A stretch of 61,965 nucleotides of DNA. Origin: an uncultured Flavobacteriales bacterium. Lineage in GTDB: Bacteria; Bacteroidota; Bacteroidia; Flavobacteriales_D; Crocinitomicaceae. The notes beneath the pieces are model-generated. The model saw only the letters and a list, made by a program, of their open reading frames with translations. It searched no databases and was not told the DNA's origin. The position numbers and the translations under genes were made by a program. This document shows positions 1 through 9,565 of the stretch, in pieces; the first letter of the stretch is position 1, and every line of letters begins with the position of its first letter. The DNA lies in NCBI GenBank assembly GCA_938092255.1, contig CALKHF010000002.1, forward strand, positions 1-61,965, given 5' to 3'.

Positions 1-2
1 AT

Positions 3-80
3 AACACCTTTAAAGAAAAAGCGAAAGACGTCAACCATTGGATAAATAAAATGATAAATGAAGAAATTCTCGTTAAATAA
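3..80 (+). CDS. 3' end of an upstream gene (partial, unidentified)
   Basis: The frame starting at base 3 is open from the window edge to a TAA at 78-80 and reads as ordinary coding sequence ending in MINEEILVK. It overlaps the start of the next methyltransferase gene by 23 bases, the same tight packing seen throughout this locus, which supports it being the tail of a real gene. Only about 25 residues are visible, so no family can be named; position suggests another polysaccharide-biosynthesis gene. It is too short for the ORF track. Confidence 0.5.
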   Translation, partial: NTFKEKAKDVNHWINKMINEEILVK

Positions 81-771
81 GTTAGTAGAGGTGTCGGAAA
101 ATAGTTTGTATATGAATAAAACAAACCAAGCTACTATATTATATTCATTTGAAATTTTCTCAAGGTTTTTGAACAATGAGATGAAAATTTTAGAATTGGG
201 TCCAGCAGAAGGCCTTATGACTAAAGAATTAATTCATTTTGACTCAAGTTTGACCGTAGTAGAGGCAGCGCCACATTTTTGCAAGGAACTAAGGAAAAAA
301 CACGATAATATTAATATCCATCAAGCATTATTTGAGGAAGTTGAACTAAACGAAAAATATGACGCAATAGTACTTGGTCATGTATTAGAGCATGTTGACG
401 AGCCGCAATTGATTCTTCAAAAAATAAAAAACTGGCTTAATCCAAGTGGAATCGTTTTATGTGCCGTTCCAAACGCTCGATCGATTCATCGCCAAGTGGC
501 TGTAGAAATGAACTTAATATCATCTATTTTTGATCAAAGTGAAAAGGATATTCATCATGGACACATGAGAATCTACACTCCCGAAACCTTATTAAGTGAG
601 TTTGTAAATGCAAAATACAGCATAGTTTCACGAGGCGGATACTGGCTCAAACCACTTTCAGACAAGCAAATAGAAGAGGACTGGAGTAATGAAATGATTC
701 ATGCATTCATGAAACTCGGTGAACAATATCCTGATATTTCAGGAGAATTATACCTAATAGCGAAAAAATGA
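58..771 (+). CDS. Class I SAM-dependent methyltransferase
   Basis: A 237-residue Rossmann-type methyltransferase. The SAM-binding motif I reads ILELGPAEG (about residues 44-52), an acidic residue follows in TVVEAAP (about 66-72), and the post-I region carries the GHVLEHVDEP signature (about 107-116) typical of Methyltransf_11/UbiE-like enzymes. There is no signal peptide or membrane segment, so it should be cytosolic. In this locus it most likely methylates a sugar or sugar-nucleotide, but the substrate cannot be read from the sequence. Its TGA overlaps the ATG of the next gene (ATGA), suggesting translational coupling. Confidence 0.85.
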   Translation: MKKFSLNKLVEVSENSLYMNKTNQATILYSFEIFSRFLNNEMKILELGPAEGLMTKELIHFDSSLTVVEAAPHFCKELRKKHDNINIHQALFEEVELNEKYDAIVLGHVLEHVDEPQLILQKIKNWLNPSGIVLCAVPNARSIHRQVAVEMNLISSIFDQSEKDIHHGHMRIYTPETLLSEFVNAKYSIVSRGGYWLKPLSDKQIEEDWSNEMIHAFMKLGEQYPDISGELYLIAKK

Positions 772-1499
772 AAAAGGTAAAAGAGGTTGATGGGGTTCGT
801 ACATATGAAATTAATTGGGAAGAACGTCCAAACCAATACACTTTCAACCAAGAATTAATATTTCCGAGAAATACCTATAACCCCTGGTTTGATGATAAAG
901 TATTCATGGATATTTACTCAAAAAATGTACAATTAAACACCTTGGTAGATATATACCGTTGCTACGAATTATGGGGGATTTCAAAACGCCTAAAAGATAT
1001 TGATGGGTCAATCCTTGAGGTCGGTGTTTGGAAAGGAGGTACGGGTTTTCTTCTTGCTGAAAACATAAACTCAAATGATTCCCTATTTCTATGCGATACT
1101 TTTAATGGAGTTGTAAAAACTAGTGAAAAAGACAATTTTTATAAGGGAGGAGAGCATGATGATGTTGATTTTGAAAGAGTAAAGGATCTATTTCGTGGGT
1201 ATGACCAAAAGAACATTCAAATCCTCAAGGGAATATTCCCAGATGAAACTTCAAAAGACATCAATTCAAACGAACAATTTAAATTATGTCATATCGACGT
1301 CGATGCTTACGAATCAGCAAAAGACATATTTGAATGGGTTTGGCCGAAAACAATTCGTAATGGCTATGTTATTTTTGACGACTACGGTTTCGCTTCATGT
1401 GAAGGCATTACCCAATTGGTGAACGACATAGTGAATACTCGAAACGATCTTCACTTTTTATATAATGTAAATGGACATGCCATTTTAATCAAGAAATAA
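768..1499 (+). CDS. TylF/MycF-type sugar O-methyltransferase
   Basis: A 243-residue protein with the features of the TylF/MycF macrocin O-methyltransferase family. SAM motif I is ILEVGVWKGGTG (about 82-93), and LCHIDVDAYES (about 170-180) followed by IFDDYG (about 201-206) matches the metal-binding acidic cluster of this family. Family members O-methylate hydroxyls of sugars in antibiotics and surface glycans. It starts on an ATGA overlap with the preceding methyltransferase, so two different methyltransferases are made from adjacent coupled genes, implying a methylated sugar in the exported polymer. The exact sugar is unknown. Confidence 0.85.
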   Translation: MKKVKEVDGVRTYEINWEERPNQYTFNQELIFPRNTYNPWFDDKVFMDIYSKNVQLNTLVDIYRCYELWGISKRLKDIDGSILEVGVWKGGTGFLLAENINSNDSLFLCDTFNGVVKTSEKDNFYKGGEHDDVDFERVKDLFRGYDQKNIQILKGIFPDETSKDINSNEQFKLCHIDVDAYESAKDIFEWVWPKTIRNGYVIFDDYGFASCEGITQLVNDIVNTRNDLHFLYNVNGHAILIKK

Positions 1500-1508
1500 T
1501 TTATTGTA

Positions 1509-2624
1509 ATGAATAAAATTCCATTTTTGGAACTTAAAGCAATCAATTCAAAATATATCAATGCCATCTCAGAACATTGTGAGAAAACAATGCGTTCTGG
1601 CTGGTACATCAACGGCACTCAGAAAAAACAATTTGAAGAAGACTTGGCGGAGTATAACAAGCTACCTTATGCTATTGGAACATCAAATGGATATGATTCA
1701 CTAAGACTCATCTTTAAGTCTCTAATTATAACCGGTAAATTGAAAATTGGTGATCATGTTATTGTTCCCTCAAATAGTTTTGTCGCTAGCGCATTGGCAA
1801 TATCAGAAAATGGATTAATTCCAGAATTTGTAGATGTAAATAAAGATGATTTTCTGATTTGCCAAAATTCTCTAATTGATAAAACAACAAATAAAGTTAA
1901 AGCAATCCTGATCGTTCATTTATATGGTCAAATTTGTTGGTCAAATGAATTGAAACAAATCATTAAAAGACACAACTTAATCGTGATTGAAGATAACGCA
2001 CAAGCAATTGGCGCAGAGCTTAACGGAGTCAAAAGTGGTGCGATTGGTTTAGCATCAGCATTTAGCTTTTATCCAGGTAAAAATCTTGGAGCAATGGGTG
2101 ATGGAGGTGCGATTTGCACAAAAGACCTAGAATTATATAAAATCATGAAAGCTGCTAGTAATTATGGGGCATCAAATAAATACACTCACGACATCCTTGG
2201 AGATAATTGTAGACTTGATGAAATTCAAGCTGCTGTCCTAAATATTAAATTGCCTCATCTTAATGATGAAAATACAATAAGACGGTCAATAGCTAAAAAA
2301 TATACTGAAGGGATACAGAATGAAAATATTCAATTACCAAAACTCCCATCTCAAGAATTAAGCCACGTTTGGCATTTGTACGTCATTCAAGTAGAAAACA
2401 GATATGATTTTCAAAAATATATGAATTCGAATGGCATAGAAACCATGATTCATTACCCCAAGCCTATTCACAAACAACAAGCTTATAAAAAATACAACGC
2501 TATCAATTTAATTAACTGCGAAAAGATTCAAAACAAAATAGTCAGCATTCCTTTAAACAGTTCTTTAGATGATGAAAGTATTGAATACATAATCCGCACA
2601 ATAAATAACTATCAAATCAATTAA
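1509..2624 (+). CDS. DegT/DnrJ/EryC1/StrS aminotransferase, FdtB/QdtB-like
   Basis: A PLP-dependent sugar aminotransferase of 371 residues, the usual family length. The N-terminus IPFLELKAIN, VPSNSFVASALAI (about 86-98), IEDNAQAIGA (about 160-169) and the Schiff-base lysine in SFYPGKNLGAMGDGG (Lys191) are characteristic. The SFYPGKNLG form is the one seen in FdtB/QdtB enzymes, which make dTDP-3-amino-3,6-dideoxyhexoses (Fuc3N or Qui3N). The hexapeptide acyltransferase downstream could acylate the resulting amine. No matching 3,4-ketoisomerase (FdtA/QdtA) is in the window; it may lie upstream. Family assignment is firm, the exact sugar is inferred. Confidence 0.9.
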   Translation: MNKIPFLELKAINSKYINAISEHCEKTMRSGWYINGTQKKQFEEDLAEYNKLPYAIGTSNGYDSLRLIFKSLIITGKLKIGDHVIVPSNSFVASALAISENGLIPEFVDVNKDDFLICQNSLIDKTTNKVKAILIVHLYGQICWSNELKQIIKRHNLIVIEDNAQAIGAELNGVKSGAIGLASAFSFYPGKNLGAMGDGGAICTKDLELYKIMKAASNYGASNKYTHDILGDNCRLDEIQAAVLNIKLPHLNDENTIRRSIAKKYTEGIQNENIQLPKLPSQELSHVWHLYVIQVENRYDFQKYMNSNGIETMIHYPKPIHKQQAYKKYNAINLINCEKIQNKIVSIPLNSSLDDESIEYIIRTINNYQIN

Positions 2625-2634
2625 TTTAAACTAA

Positions 2635-4104
2635 TTGAGTCAGAAAAAAGGAGAATATTCTGATATAGCAAAAGCTACAAGAATTTTTGGCGGTTCCCAA
2701 ATTGTTATTCTTATTTCAAATATTTTAAGAACGAAATTTGTAGCCATCTTCTTGGGAGCATCAGGATATGGCATTCTTGCCTTATACCAATCGACTATAG
2801 CTTTAATATCAACATTTTCTAACCTCGGCCTCGGGACCATGGCAATTAAAGAAATTGCTGGTGCCAATAATTCTAAAGATCAAGCCAGAATTGATAAAAC
2901 AATTCATGTAGTTAGACGGTTAAGTTGGTTTACGGGAATGTTTGGCGCATTTCTAACCCTGTTTTTCTCAATTCCTCTAAGTATTTTAATATTTGATACT
3001 CCTGACTTCTATATTGGTTTTTGTTGGTTATCATTGGCAATTTTGTTAAACCAATTAACCACTTCGAACGTAGCCATATTAAGAGGATTAAGAAAAAACA
3101 AAAAAATAGCTAATGCAAGCGTTACTGGCGCAATAATTGGTTTGTTTATTTCTGTTCCCTTATACTACTACTTTGGAAAAAATGCCATTGTACCTGCATT
3201 AATTATAAGCTCGTTTATTTCCTTTCTTAGAAGTTGGGTGTTCGCAAAGGATATTAAAGTAGAAAAAAAATATTTAGAAAACATATCTATTTGGAATTAC
3301 GGCAAGCCAATGATAACCGGAGGTATCATTTTAAGTATAACTACTTTAATCACCATAATTAAAGACTTAATAATTCGATTATATATTGAGCAAAAAGGAG
3401 GCCTTGTTGATGTTGGATTATATCATTCTGCTCTTTTGATTATAAATTCATATTTAGGAATAATCTTTACAATAATGAGCATGGACTATTTCCCTAATCT
3501 CTCCTCTAAAATCAATAATGAAAAAGAATCGAAGTCAATTTTAAATAAACAACTTGTATTCGGATTGACTATTATTATTCCTTTGATTTCATTTTTTTTA
3601 ATTTTCAATAGATTGATTATTGAGTTATTATTGAGTGATCGATTTACCAATATTGAATATCTACTTTCAGTTGCAGTATTAGGCACGGTTTTTAAATTAT
3701 ACAGCTGGAGTCACTCGTATATTATACTAAGTAAAGGCGACAATAAAAGATTTTTTTGGAGCGAATTTATTGCTGTTACGGTGAGCTTTGTATTATCAAT
3801 AGGAGGATATTCATTGTATGGCCTTAATGGACTCGGATATGGATACACCGTTGGATTTATTTATTATGCCATTCAAACACAACTGCTGTGTACTTATTGG
3901 TACAATATAAACATCAAAAAAAGCACTCTTCTCATATTTCTAATCGGTGTCATGATCATTTTATTTACCCATTTATCCACGTATCATTTGAATAATATCA
4001 CTTTGAAAATTGTGTCATTATTAATTAGTTTTATTTTTGGGCTTCTATTATTAAAAAAAATGCAAATTTCATTTGACTTAAAAAGACTTTGGAAGAAGAA
4101 ATAA
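2635..4104 (+). CDS. Wzx-type polysaccharide flippase (MATE/MOP superfamily)
   Basis: A 489-residue, very hydrophobic protein with roughly 12-14 predicted membrane helices and an N-terminal region (IFGGSQIVILISNILRTKFVAIFLG) typical of O-antigen/teichoic-acid flippases (PST/MOP family). It would move undecaprenyl-linked repeat units across the inner membrane. The start is TTG at 2635: an in-frame TAA lies immediately upstream at 2632-2634 and there is no ATG before the first conserved helix, so the non-ATG start is forced. The C-terminus overlaps the following glycosyltransferase by 16 bases. The pairing with the Wzy-like gene at 8330 supports the role. Confidence 0.88.
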   Translation: MSQKKGEYSDIAKATRIFGGSQIVILISNILRTKFVAIFLGASGYGILALYQSTIALISTFSNLGLGTMAIKEIAGANNSKDQARIDKTIHVVRRLSWFTGMFGAFLTLFFSIPLSILIFDTPDFYIGFCWLSLAILLNQLTTSNVAILRGLRKNKKIANASVTGAIIGLFISVPLYYYFGKNAIVPALIISSFISFLRSWVFAKDIKVEKKYLENISIWNYGKPMITGGIILSITTLITIIKDLIIRLYIEQKGGLVDVGLYHSALLIINSYLGIIFTIMSMDYFPNLSSKINNEKESKSILNKQLVFGLTIIIPLISFFLIFNRLIIELLLSDRFTNIEYLLSVAVLGTVFKLYSWSHSYIILSKGDNKRFFWSEFIAVTVSFVLSIGGYSLYGLNGLGYGYTVGFIYYAIQTQLLCTYWYNINIKKSTLLIFLIGVMIILFTHLSTYHLNNITLKIVSLLISFIFGLLLLKKMQISFDLKRLWKKK

Positions 4105-5015
4105 GTAATTGCTTTTTAACTGTAACTGTTATCTCGTATAACTCAGAGCTGTTTATATCAGAAACTTTAAAAAGTATTTCCGAACAATCTTCAAAGGATA
4201 TTCAGATAATATTATCTGATGACGCTTCTAGTGATAATACCTTAGATATATTAAAAAAATGGAAGAAACTTCATGAGAATTCCTTTTATGAAATACTACT
4301 ACTCGAATCAAAAGTCAATAAGGGAGTGATAGAAAATTTTAGTAGAACTTTCGACAAGGCCAAAGGCCTTTGGTTAAAGGCAATAGCAGGCGATGATTTA
4401 TTCTATACGGATGCTATAAAATCTATGAGAATAGATACAAAAACGTGTTTAGAGACTTCTGTTATGATTGGGAAGGCTCAAATTTTTGGTGATGAATATA
4501 ACGGAAATGCAATAATACCGCGAGAGAAACTTGTTAAAAACCTGAATACTATCAACCAATTCAAAAAATATATTTTTGAAGGATATACTTTTCCAGGGGT
4601 TAGCTTTCTCATTAAAACAGAATTATTAAGGGAAATTGATGTTTTTAAGCACGCCAAGGGTAAAGTAGAAGATATCCCATTCCAACTTGAGTTACTTACA
4701 AAAGGCTATCTATTTAAAATAAGTGATCACATTTATGTCAAATACAGAAAGCATATTAACAATGTAAGCAGAAAGAATGAAGATGAAATTTTATCTAAAG
4801 TATATTTAGATTATCAAAAAATCCTCCTTAAATATGCTTTTAAAGACTTTAAAATTGTCTACGTAATGAATACATTGTGGAACTTGTGTTTAGGACAATT
4901 AATATTTTTATTCGGAAATAAAGGTTCTTTTTGTTTAATAATCAATAAAATTAAAATGAAACTTCAACCGAAACGTTTTTTCAATATGATTTCAAGAGTT
5001 TATAGAGCCAATTGA
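4089..5015 (+). CDS. Glycosyltransferase family 2
   Basis: A 308-residue GT-A enzyme. The N-terminal nucleotide-binding fold reads TVTVISYNSELFISETLKSISEQS (about 12-35), followed by IILSDDASSDNT (about 40-51) and an acidic metal-binding segment AIAGDD (about 97-102). These are classic GT2 features; donor and acceptor sugars are not predictable. The start is TTG at 4089, inside the 3' end of the flippase gene (16-base overlap), because no ATG precedes the conserved fold. The C-terminal third has hydrophobic stretches that may associate with the membrane. A 123-base spacer follows. Confidence 0.85.
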   Translation: MEEEISNCFLTVTVISYNSELFISETLKSISEQSSKDIQIILSDDASSDNTLDILKKWKKLHENSFYEILLLESKVNKGVIENFSRTFDKAKGLWLKAIAGDDLFYTDAIKSMRIDTKTCLETSVMIGKAQIFGDEYNGNAIIPREKLVKNLNTINQFKKYIFEGYTFPGVSFLIKTELLREIDVFKHAKGKVEDIPFQLELLTKGYLFKISDHIYVKYRKHINNVSRKNEDEILSKVYLDYQKILLKYAFKDFKIVYVMNTLWNLCLGQLIFLFGNKGSFCLIINKIKMKLQPKRFFNMISRVYRAN

Positions 5016-5138
5016 TAGATATCTTACTCAAATAATTCATAACTCTATTACATATACAATAAAAATGAATAAAGAGTTAAATTATTTTGATAGAACTTAA
5101 AACATATTATTTTTATACTTTAATAAAAATCAGCTTCT

Positions 5139-6002
5139 ATGAATGACTTCTCCAATTGTAACGTCATAATAAACGGGAGCGAAGGATTTGTTGGCACCTT
5201 CTTAAAAAAGGATTTTTCGAAGCTTGGGATATCCTTTCAATGCGCAGATATCAAATTAAACAAATCCATTAATGATTGTAAAAGCGACAATGAAAAGTTG
5301 AATTTCGTTGTTCATCTTGCTGCGTCTATATCCCCGAGCGACTCCTTTGAGTCTCCAGGCGAATATTACAAAAACAACATATATTCGCTAATAGAAAGTC
5401 TCGAGTGGTGCAGGATGAATAATGCTAAGATTCTATTTTTTAGCTCCTATGTATATGGAGAAAATGCTTCCATTCCGACATCAGAAAAAGAAAAAACCAA
5501 AGGGCATAATCCTTACTCCCAAACAAAACTTATAGGAGAAAACCTATGCCACTCATACCAAAGAGATTTTAACGTTCCATTTATTATTTTTAGACCATTT
5601 AATGTTTATGGATCAGGCCAATCCAATCAATTTATTATTTCATCAATTTTTGATCAAATAAATAAAGGTCTTACACAAATTAATATTCAAAATCCATATC
5701 CGAAACGAGATTTCATTTATATAAAAGATGTCTCAGAAGCAGTTAGTTTAGCGATTAAAAACGATGTAAGCAATGAGGTATTTAACCTATGTTCTGGAAC
5801 AAATTATTCCATAAGAGAGGTTTGTGAAATTATTAAATCAATAAGTCAAGAAAATATTGAATTCATTTTTAATGAAAATTTCGAGAGAAAAGGAGATGTT
5901 AGTATCACGTTAGGAAATCATTCGAAAATTTCGTCAGCCCTTGATTGGGAGCCTAAATATTCACTTGAAAGAGGTATAAATGAAATTTACAGTAGCAAGT
6001 GA
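5139..6002 (+). CDS. NAD-dependent epimerase/dehydratase (extended SDR)
   Basis: A 287-residue sugar-nucleotide modifying enzyme. The N-terminal dinucleotide-binding loop is NVIINGSEGFVGTFL (GxxGxxG, about residues 8-22), VVHLAASISPSDS gives the usual third strand, and the catalytic YxxxK is in NPYSQTKLIGE, with FFSSYVYG just before it. FRPFNVYGSGQ is the typical post-catalytic segment. The family acts on NDP-sugars (epimerase, dehydratase or reductase); the specific reaction is not clear. It is the first gene after a 123-base gap. Its TGA overlaps the GTG start of the next gene (GTGA). Confidence 0.88.
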   Translation: MNDFSNCNVIINGSEGFVGTFLKKDFSKLGISFQCADIKLNKSINDCKSDNEKLNFVVHLAASISPSDSFESPGEYYKNNIYSLIESLEWCRMNNAKILFFSSYVYGENASIPTSEKEKTKGHNPYSQTKLIGENLCHSYQRDFNVPFIIFRPFNVYGSGQSNQFIISSIFDQINKGLTQINIQNPYPKRDFIYIKDVSEAVSLAIKNDVSNEVFNLCSGTNYSIREVCEIIKSISQENIEFIFNENFERKGDVSITLGNHSKISSALDWEPKYSLERGINEIYSSK

Positions 6003-7111
6003 AACCAATCCGAATTTTAATTCTTTATCAATTTGATTCAAATAAGCATTTATTAAATAGATTAAAAGCTGAATTAAATGAATTCGACATTCGAGCTGAG
6101 ATATTTAATACCCGAACGTTTGAATATTCAAAAAAAACAAATATTGGACTGAAAGCTTTAAGCAAATTGGTCAAAATACCAAAAATTAGAGTTCTAATAT
6201 ACCGGATTTTTCGAAATCGAATCATCCTTAGTTTAAGCACTAAATTTGACTTAATTGATATTCACTTCTATAGCCCGATTTACGATTCGATAATTGAAAA
6301 AATTGATAAACCAATAAAAGTTGTTTTTTGGGGTTCAGATTTATATCGAGTAAAAGATGAAAGAATTGATGAAATCAAAAAGAGTTTAGGAAAAATTAAA
6401 ACCCTTCATTTTTTGACTCCCGAAATGAAAAATTTTGCAGAAGAAAAAGGAATTACACATAGTAATTCTTTCGTGCAACCCTTTGGAGTTGTGCATTTTG
6501 ATGTAATAAAAACATTAAAAGAGACGTATGACCAAGATAAAGCCAAATTGCCAAAAGATAAAGCTATTATGGCTATAGGTTACAATGCCTCTCCAAGTCA
6601 ACAGCACATCAAAATAATCAATGAAATTAATTTATTACCTAAAGAAGTTAGAGACAAAATTCATTTCATTTTCTTATTGACTTATGGCGGGAATAAAGAC
6701 TACATTTTATCAATAAAAGATCTTTTGATAAAAAACAATTTAGATTTCACAATAATTGAAAAAAGACTAAGTGAAATAGAGTTGTGCAAAATCAGATTAT
6801 CGGTAGACATTACAATGAATTTTCAAATAACTGATGGATTTAGTTCTTCGATTCAAGAACATTTTTATGCCGAAAATATAATGATCTTCGGAGAATGGCT
6901 GCCTTACAATTGGCTTAAAACCTATGGATTAAATTTTCATAATGTTAGGCTACAAAATCTTTCAAAAACAATATTAGATATATTATCCAACTTAGATTCA
7001 GAAAAAGAATTAGCAAAAAAAAATGCAAAAAATATTGAAGTGATTTCAAAATGGAGCTCTTGTAATTCAAAATGGAAAGATATTTATGAAGCAACAGAAG
7101 AAAATAAATAA
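5999..7111 (+). CDS. Probable GT-B fold glycosyltransferase (GT56-like?)
   Basis: A 370-residue soluble protein with two Rossmann-like halves. N-terminal RILILYQFDSNKHL and VVFWGSDLYRV resemble the acceptor domain of GT-B enzymes. The C-terminal half contains FLLTYGGNKDYI and DGFSSSIQEHFYAENIMIFGEW, where the donor-binding Glu is expected. The YGGNxxYI segment recalls WecF-like 4-acetamido-4,6-dideoxygalactose transferases (GT56), but this is a motif impression only. The start is GTG at 5999, giving a 4-base overlap with the epimerase stop. The 3' end overlaps the next gene by 26 bases. Confidence 0.7.
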   Translation: MKPIRILILYQFDSNKHLLNRLKAELNEFDIRAEIFNTRTFEYSKKTNIGLKALSKLVKIPKIRVLIYRIFRNRIILSLSTKFDLIDIHFYSPIYDSIIEKIDKPIKVVFWGSDLYRVKDERIDEIKKSLGKIKTLHFLTPEMKNFAEEKGITHSNSFVQPFGVVHFDVIKTLKETYDQDKAKLPKDKAIMAIGYNASPSQQHIKIINEINLLPKEVRDKIHFIFLLTYGGNKDYILSIKDLLIKNNLDFTIIEKRLSEIELCKIRLSVDITMNFQITDGFSSSIQEHFYAENIMIFGEWLPYNWLKTYGLNFHNVRLQNLSKTILDILSNLDSEKELAKKNAKNIEVISKWSSCNSKWKDIYEATEENK

Positions 7112-8333
7112 ATCCATTCTTTTTATTACCGTTACTTTCCCTCCGAGACTATCAGTAGCTAGCTTAAGGTTATATCATTATTCGAAATTATTCATTAAAA
7201 ATGGTTGGACGGTTAAAATTATAAGTGCAAAGCAATATGGTGAAATGACGTCACATGAATTCGATTTAGATGAGCTAGAGATTATTGATGTAAATTGGAA
7301 AGACCCATTTGATCGGATCCAACGAATTCGACACCCTTTGATTCGTAAAATTATATTTAAGTCAATGAATACATTTGTTCCTTATTTATCTACTTGGCTA
7401 CCTGACTATAGATTTAAAACTTGGAGGAAAAGTGTATTCAAAAAATCGATAGAATTAATAGAGAAAGATGACATTAATTACATTTATTCTAGCTTCTCCC
7501 CTCCCTCCCCATTAATGGTCTCTAAACAATTAAAACAGAGATATCCACATATAACATGGATAGCAGAATTTAGAGATTTAATGTCGTATTCACATGGCTT
7601 ATCAAAATTTAAGAGACCATTTTCATTCATTCACTCATACTTTGAAAAAAAAATACTAAAAAATGCTGATGAAATTTTATGTGTTTCGCAAGGACATGCT
7701 GATTTTTTAAAATCAAAATTAAATCGAGAAGTAAACACATTATACAACGGATGTGATTTTGAATCATATACAACTATCCAAAAAAATAAAAATAACTCTT
7801 TTACGATTTTATATTCTGGTCATTTGTACTTAAGGAAATACAACTTTACTATGTTTTTCAAAGCTCTTTCCCGCGTTATTCAAAAAACAGATAAACCTAT
7901 TAAATTCATTTTTCTAGGAACCAATAAAAATCGCAATTTATTGAGATTAATTAATGATTTAAAGTTAAAAGAAGTAGTTGAATTCAAAAAAAAGATCCCA
8001 AATCATGAAGTACGTCACTTTCAAAAATCTGCTGACCTCCTGATACATTTTTGCTGGAATGACAAAACTCAAAATGGTAATTTAACAGGGAAATTATTTG
8101 AATATATTTCATCTAGAACTCCAATATTGAGCATTGGAGATCAATCTGAGGTTCAGAAATTAATTAAAGAAACTCATTCTGGTAAAATGTGTAACAATTC
8201 AAATGAAATCGAGAATTTTATTAAAGAAATAATTAATAATGAATTAATTTTAGAGCCATTGACAAACGAAAACTGCCTATATTCAAAGGAAACTCAATTT
8301 AAATTGTTAGAAAAAAGACTTCTCAAATTTTGA
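7086..8333 (+). CDS. Glycosyltransferase family 4-like
   Basis: A 415-residue GT-B glycosyltransferase. The N-terminus (ILFITVTFPPRLSVASLRLYHYSKLF) matches the Glyco_transf_4 acceptor domain. ADEILCVSQGHADFLKSK and LYNGCDFESY mark the interdomain linker, and ILYSGHLYLRKYN plus LTGKLFEYISSRTPILSIG mark the donor-binding domain. It resembles GT4 enzymes of O-antigen clusters that begin with FPP..VRR-type segments. It starts at an ATG inside the previous gene (26-base overlap), and its TGA overlaps the TTG start of the Wzy-like gene. Substrate unknown. Confidence 0.85.
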   Translation: MKQQKKINKSILFITVTFPPRLSVASLRLYHYSKLFIKNGWTVKIISAKQYGEMTSHEFDLDELEIIDVNWKDPFDRIQRIRHPLIRKIIFKSMNTFVPYLSTWLPDYRFKTWRKSVFKKSIELIEKDDINYIYSSFSPPSPLMVSKQLKQRYPHITWIAEFRDLMSYSHGLSKFKRPFSFIHSYFEKKILKNADEILCVSQGHADFLKSKLNREVNTLYNGCDFESYTTIQKNKNNSFTILYSGHLYLRKYNFTMFFKALSRVIQKTDKPIKFIFLGTNKNRNLLRLINDLKLKEVVEFKKKIPNHEVRHFQKSADLLIHFCWNDKTQNGNLTGKLFEYISSRTPILSIGDQSEVQKLIKETHSGKMCNNSNEIENFIKEIINNELILEPLTNENCLYSKETQFKLLEKRLLKF

Positions 8334-9565
8334 ATAATTCACCACTTTTTTTATATCGATTTTTCACAATTTATTTTATCTACATTGTGAGTATCGGTAT
8401 CGTTTTTCCACGAGGATCTGTGGGTACTCAATTGATTGGGAGTTTGTTTTTGATTTTTACGTTTTTTCATTTTTTTAAACTTATAAAACCAATAAAATTA
8501 TTTAACGTGGTTTTGTTTTTCGTCTTTTACTTAACCATTCTTGTTGCCTTCTCTTCAGACATATATTACTCTCTTTCAAACCTCGCAGCAACATATATAT
8601 GGGTATTAATTTTGCCCATATCTTTTCTTTCAATTAACTCAATTAGTAAATACAAAAAACTGTTGAACTCAATTGCTTTTATTGCCATTCTCTATATACT
8701 GAATATCATTCTTTCAACATCACTGGGCATCATTGGTAAATCTTATTCAAGAGAAATTTTTGAAGTTGGAAACGTTTTCACTGAGGGTTTAAATTCTATG
8801 GCCTATATCCTTGTTGCTAGCCCCCTTTTAATACACCTCAACCCAAAGTATAAGAAATGGATTATTGGTATTTCAATTATCATTTTTATCCTTGTTTTTG
8901 TTCAATTGAAACGAATTTCAATTATCGCAATACTTGTTGGAATAATGATTCATTTGGTATACAGCAAAAACCGGTCAAATATTTTCTTTGGCCTGATTTT
9001 CTCTTTACTTCTCATTTTTGTAGCCTACCCTGTATTTGAATCAACATTAAATAAACAACTTGCTGCAAGAGAAAGAAGATTAACTACACAAAATCTTGAG
9101 GAGGAAGGAAGATATCAAGAAACGTTCATTGTTATAGACGAAATTATTTATCAACCCAATCCGTTTGTTTTCTTTTTTGGTAAAGAAATATTCAATTCTC
9201 CGGGGAATTATGCAAATGGAAGATTTGGAAGAAGACAGATTCACAATGACTATAATGTAATCCTTCATGGATCTGGATTAATTGGTTTATTGTTGTTTGT
9301 CTTTTGGCCCGTCCCTTTATTTCTTTTTTACAAAAAAATTAAACGAATCGCTAAATATGAGTTTAAGGATAAAAAACTATTCGATTATATTTCCGTCACT
9401 TTCGTGATTTTCCTTATTATTGGATATGTTCTAAGTATATCGGGTGGAATCACTGCCATACTTTTTAATTCAATAAGAGTTGCAATAATGGGAGCGAGTC
9501 TTAGAATTTTATACGAACATTATTTAATATTCAAGAGAAATAAGACCAAAAAAGAAATCGTATGA
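8330..9565 (+). CDS. Wzy-like O-antigen/exopolysaccharide polymerase
   Basis: A 411-residue membrane protein with about 10-12 hydrophobic helices and one large polar loop (about residues 240-310) rich in Arg, the topology expected of Wzy polymerases and O-antigen ligases. The loop includes a [27 protein letters not shown] segment similar to the H(N)xY/F motif near the active site of O-antigen ligase-like domains. It would polymerise repeat units in the periplasm after Wzx export. The start is TTG at 8330 on a TTGA overlap. Sequence divergence in this family is high, so polymerase versus ligase cannot be decided by eye. Confidence 0.8.
   Translation: MNNSPLFLYRFFTIYFIYIVSIGIVFPRGSVGTQLIGSLFLIFTFFHFFKLIKPIKLFNVVLFFVFYLTILVAFSSDIYYSLSNLAATYIWVLILPISFLSINSISKYKKLLNSIAFIAILYILNIILSTSLGIIGKSYSREIFEVGNVFTEGLNSMAYILVASPLLIHLNPKYKKWIIGISIIIFILVFVQLKRISIIAILVGIMIHLVYSKNRSNIFFGLIFSLLLIFVAYPVFESTLNKQLAARERRLTTQNLEEEGRYQETFIVIDEIIYQPNPFVFFFGKEIFNSPGNYANGRFGRRQIHNDYNVILHGSGLIGLLLFVFWPVPLFLFYKKIKRIAKYEFKDKKLFDYISVTFVIFLIIGYVLSISGGITAILFNSIRVAIMGASLRILYEHYLIFKRNKTKKEIV

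Noticed and set aside
5028-5075. Inverted repeat TAACTCT...AGAGTTA after the GT2 gene as a terminator
   Set aside because: The 7-bp stem has a long AT-rich loop and no T-run, so it is too weak to call. The small ORF MNKELNYFDRT in the same gap is too short to support.
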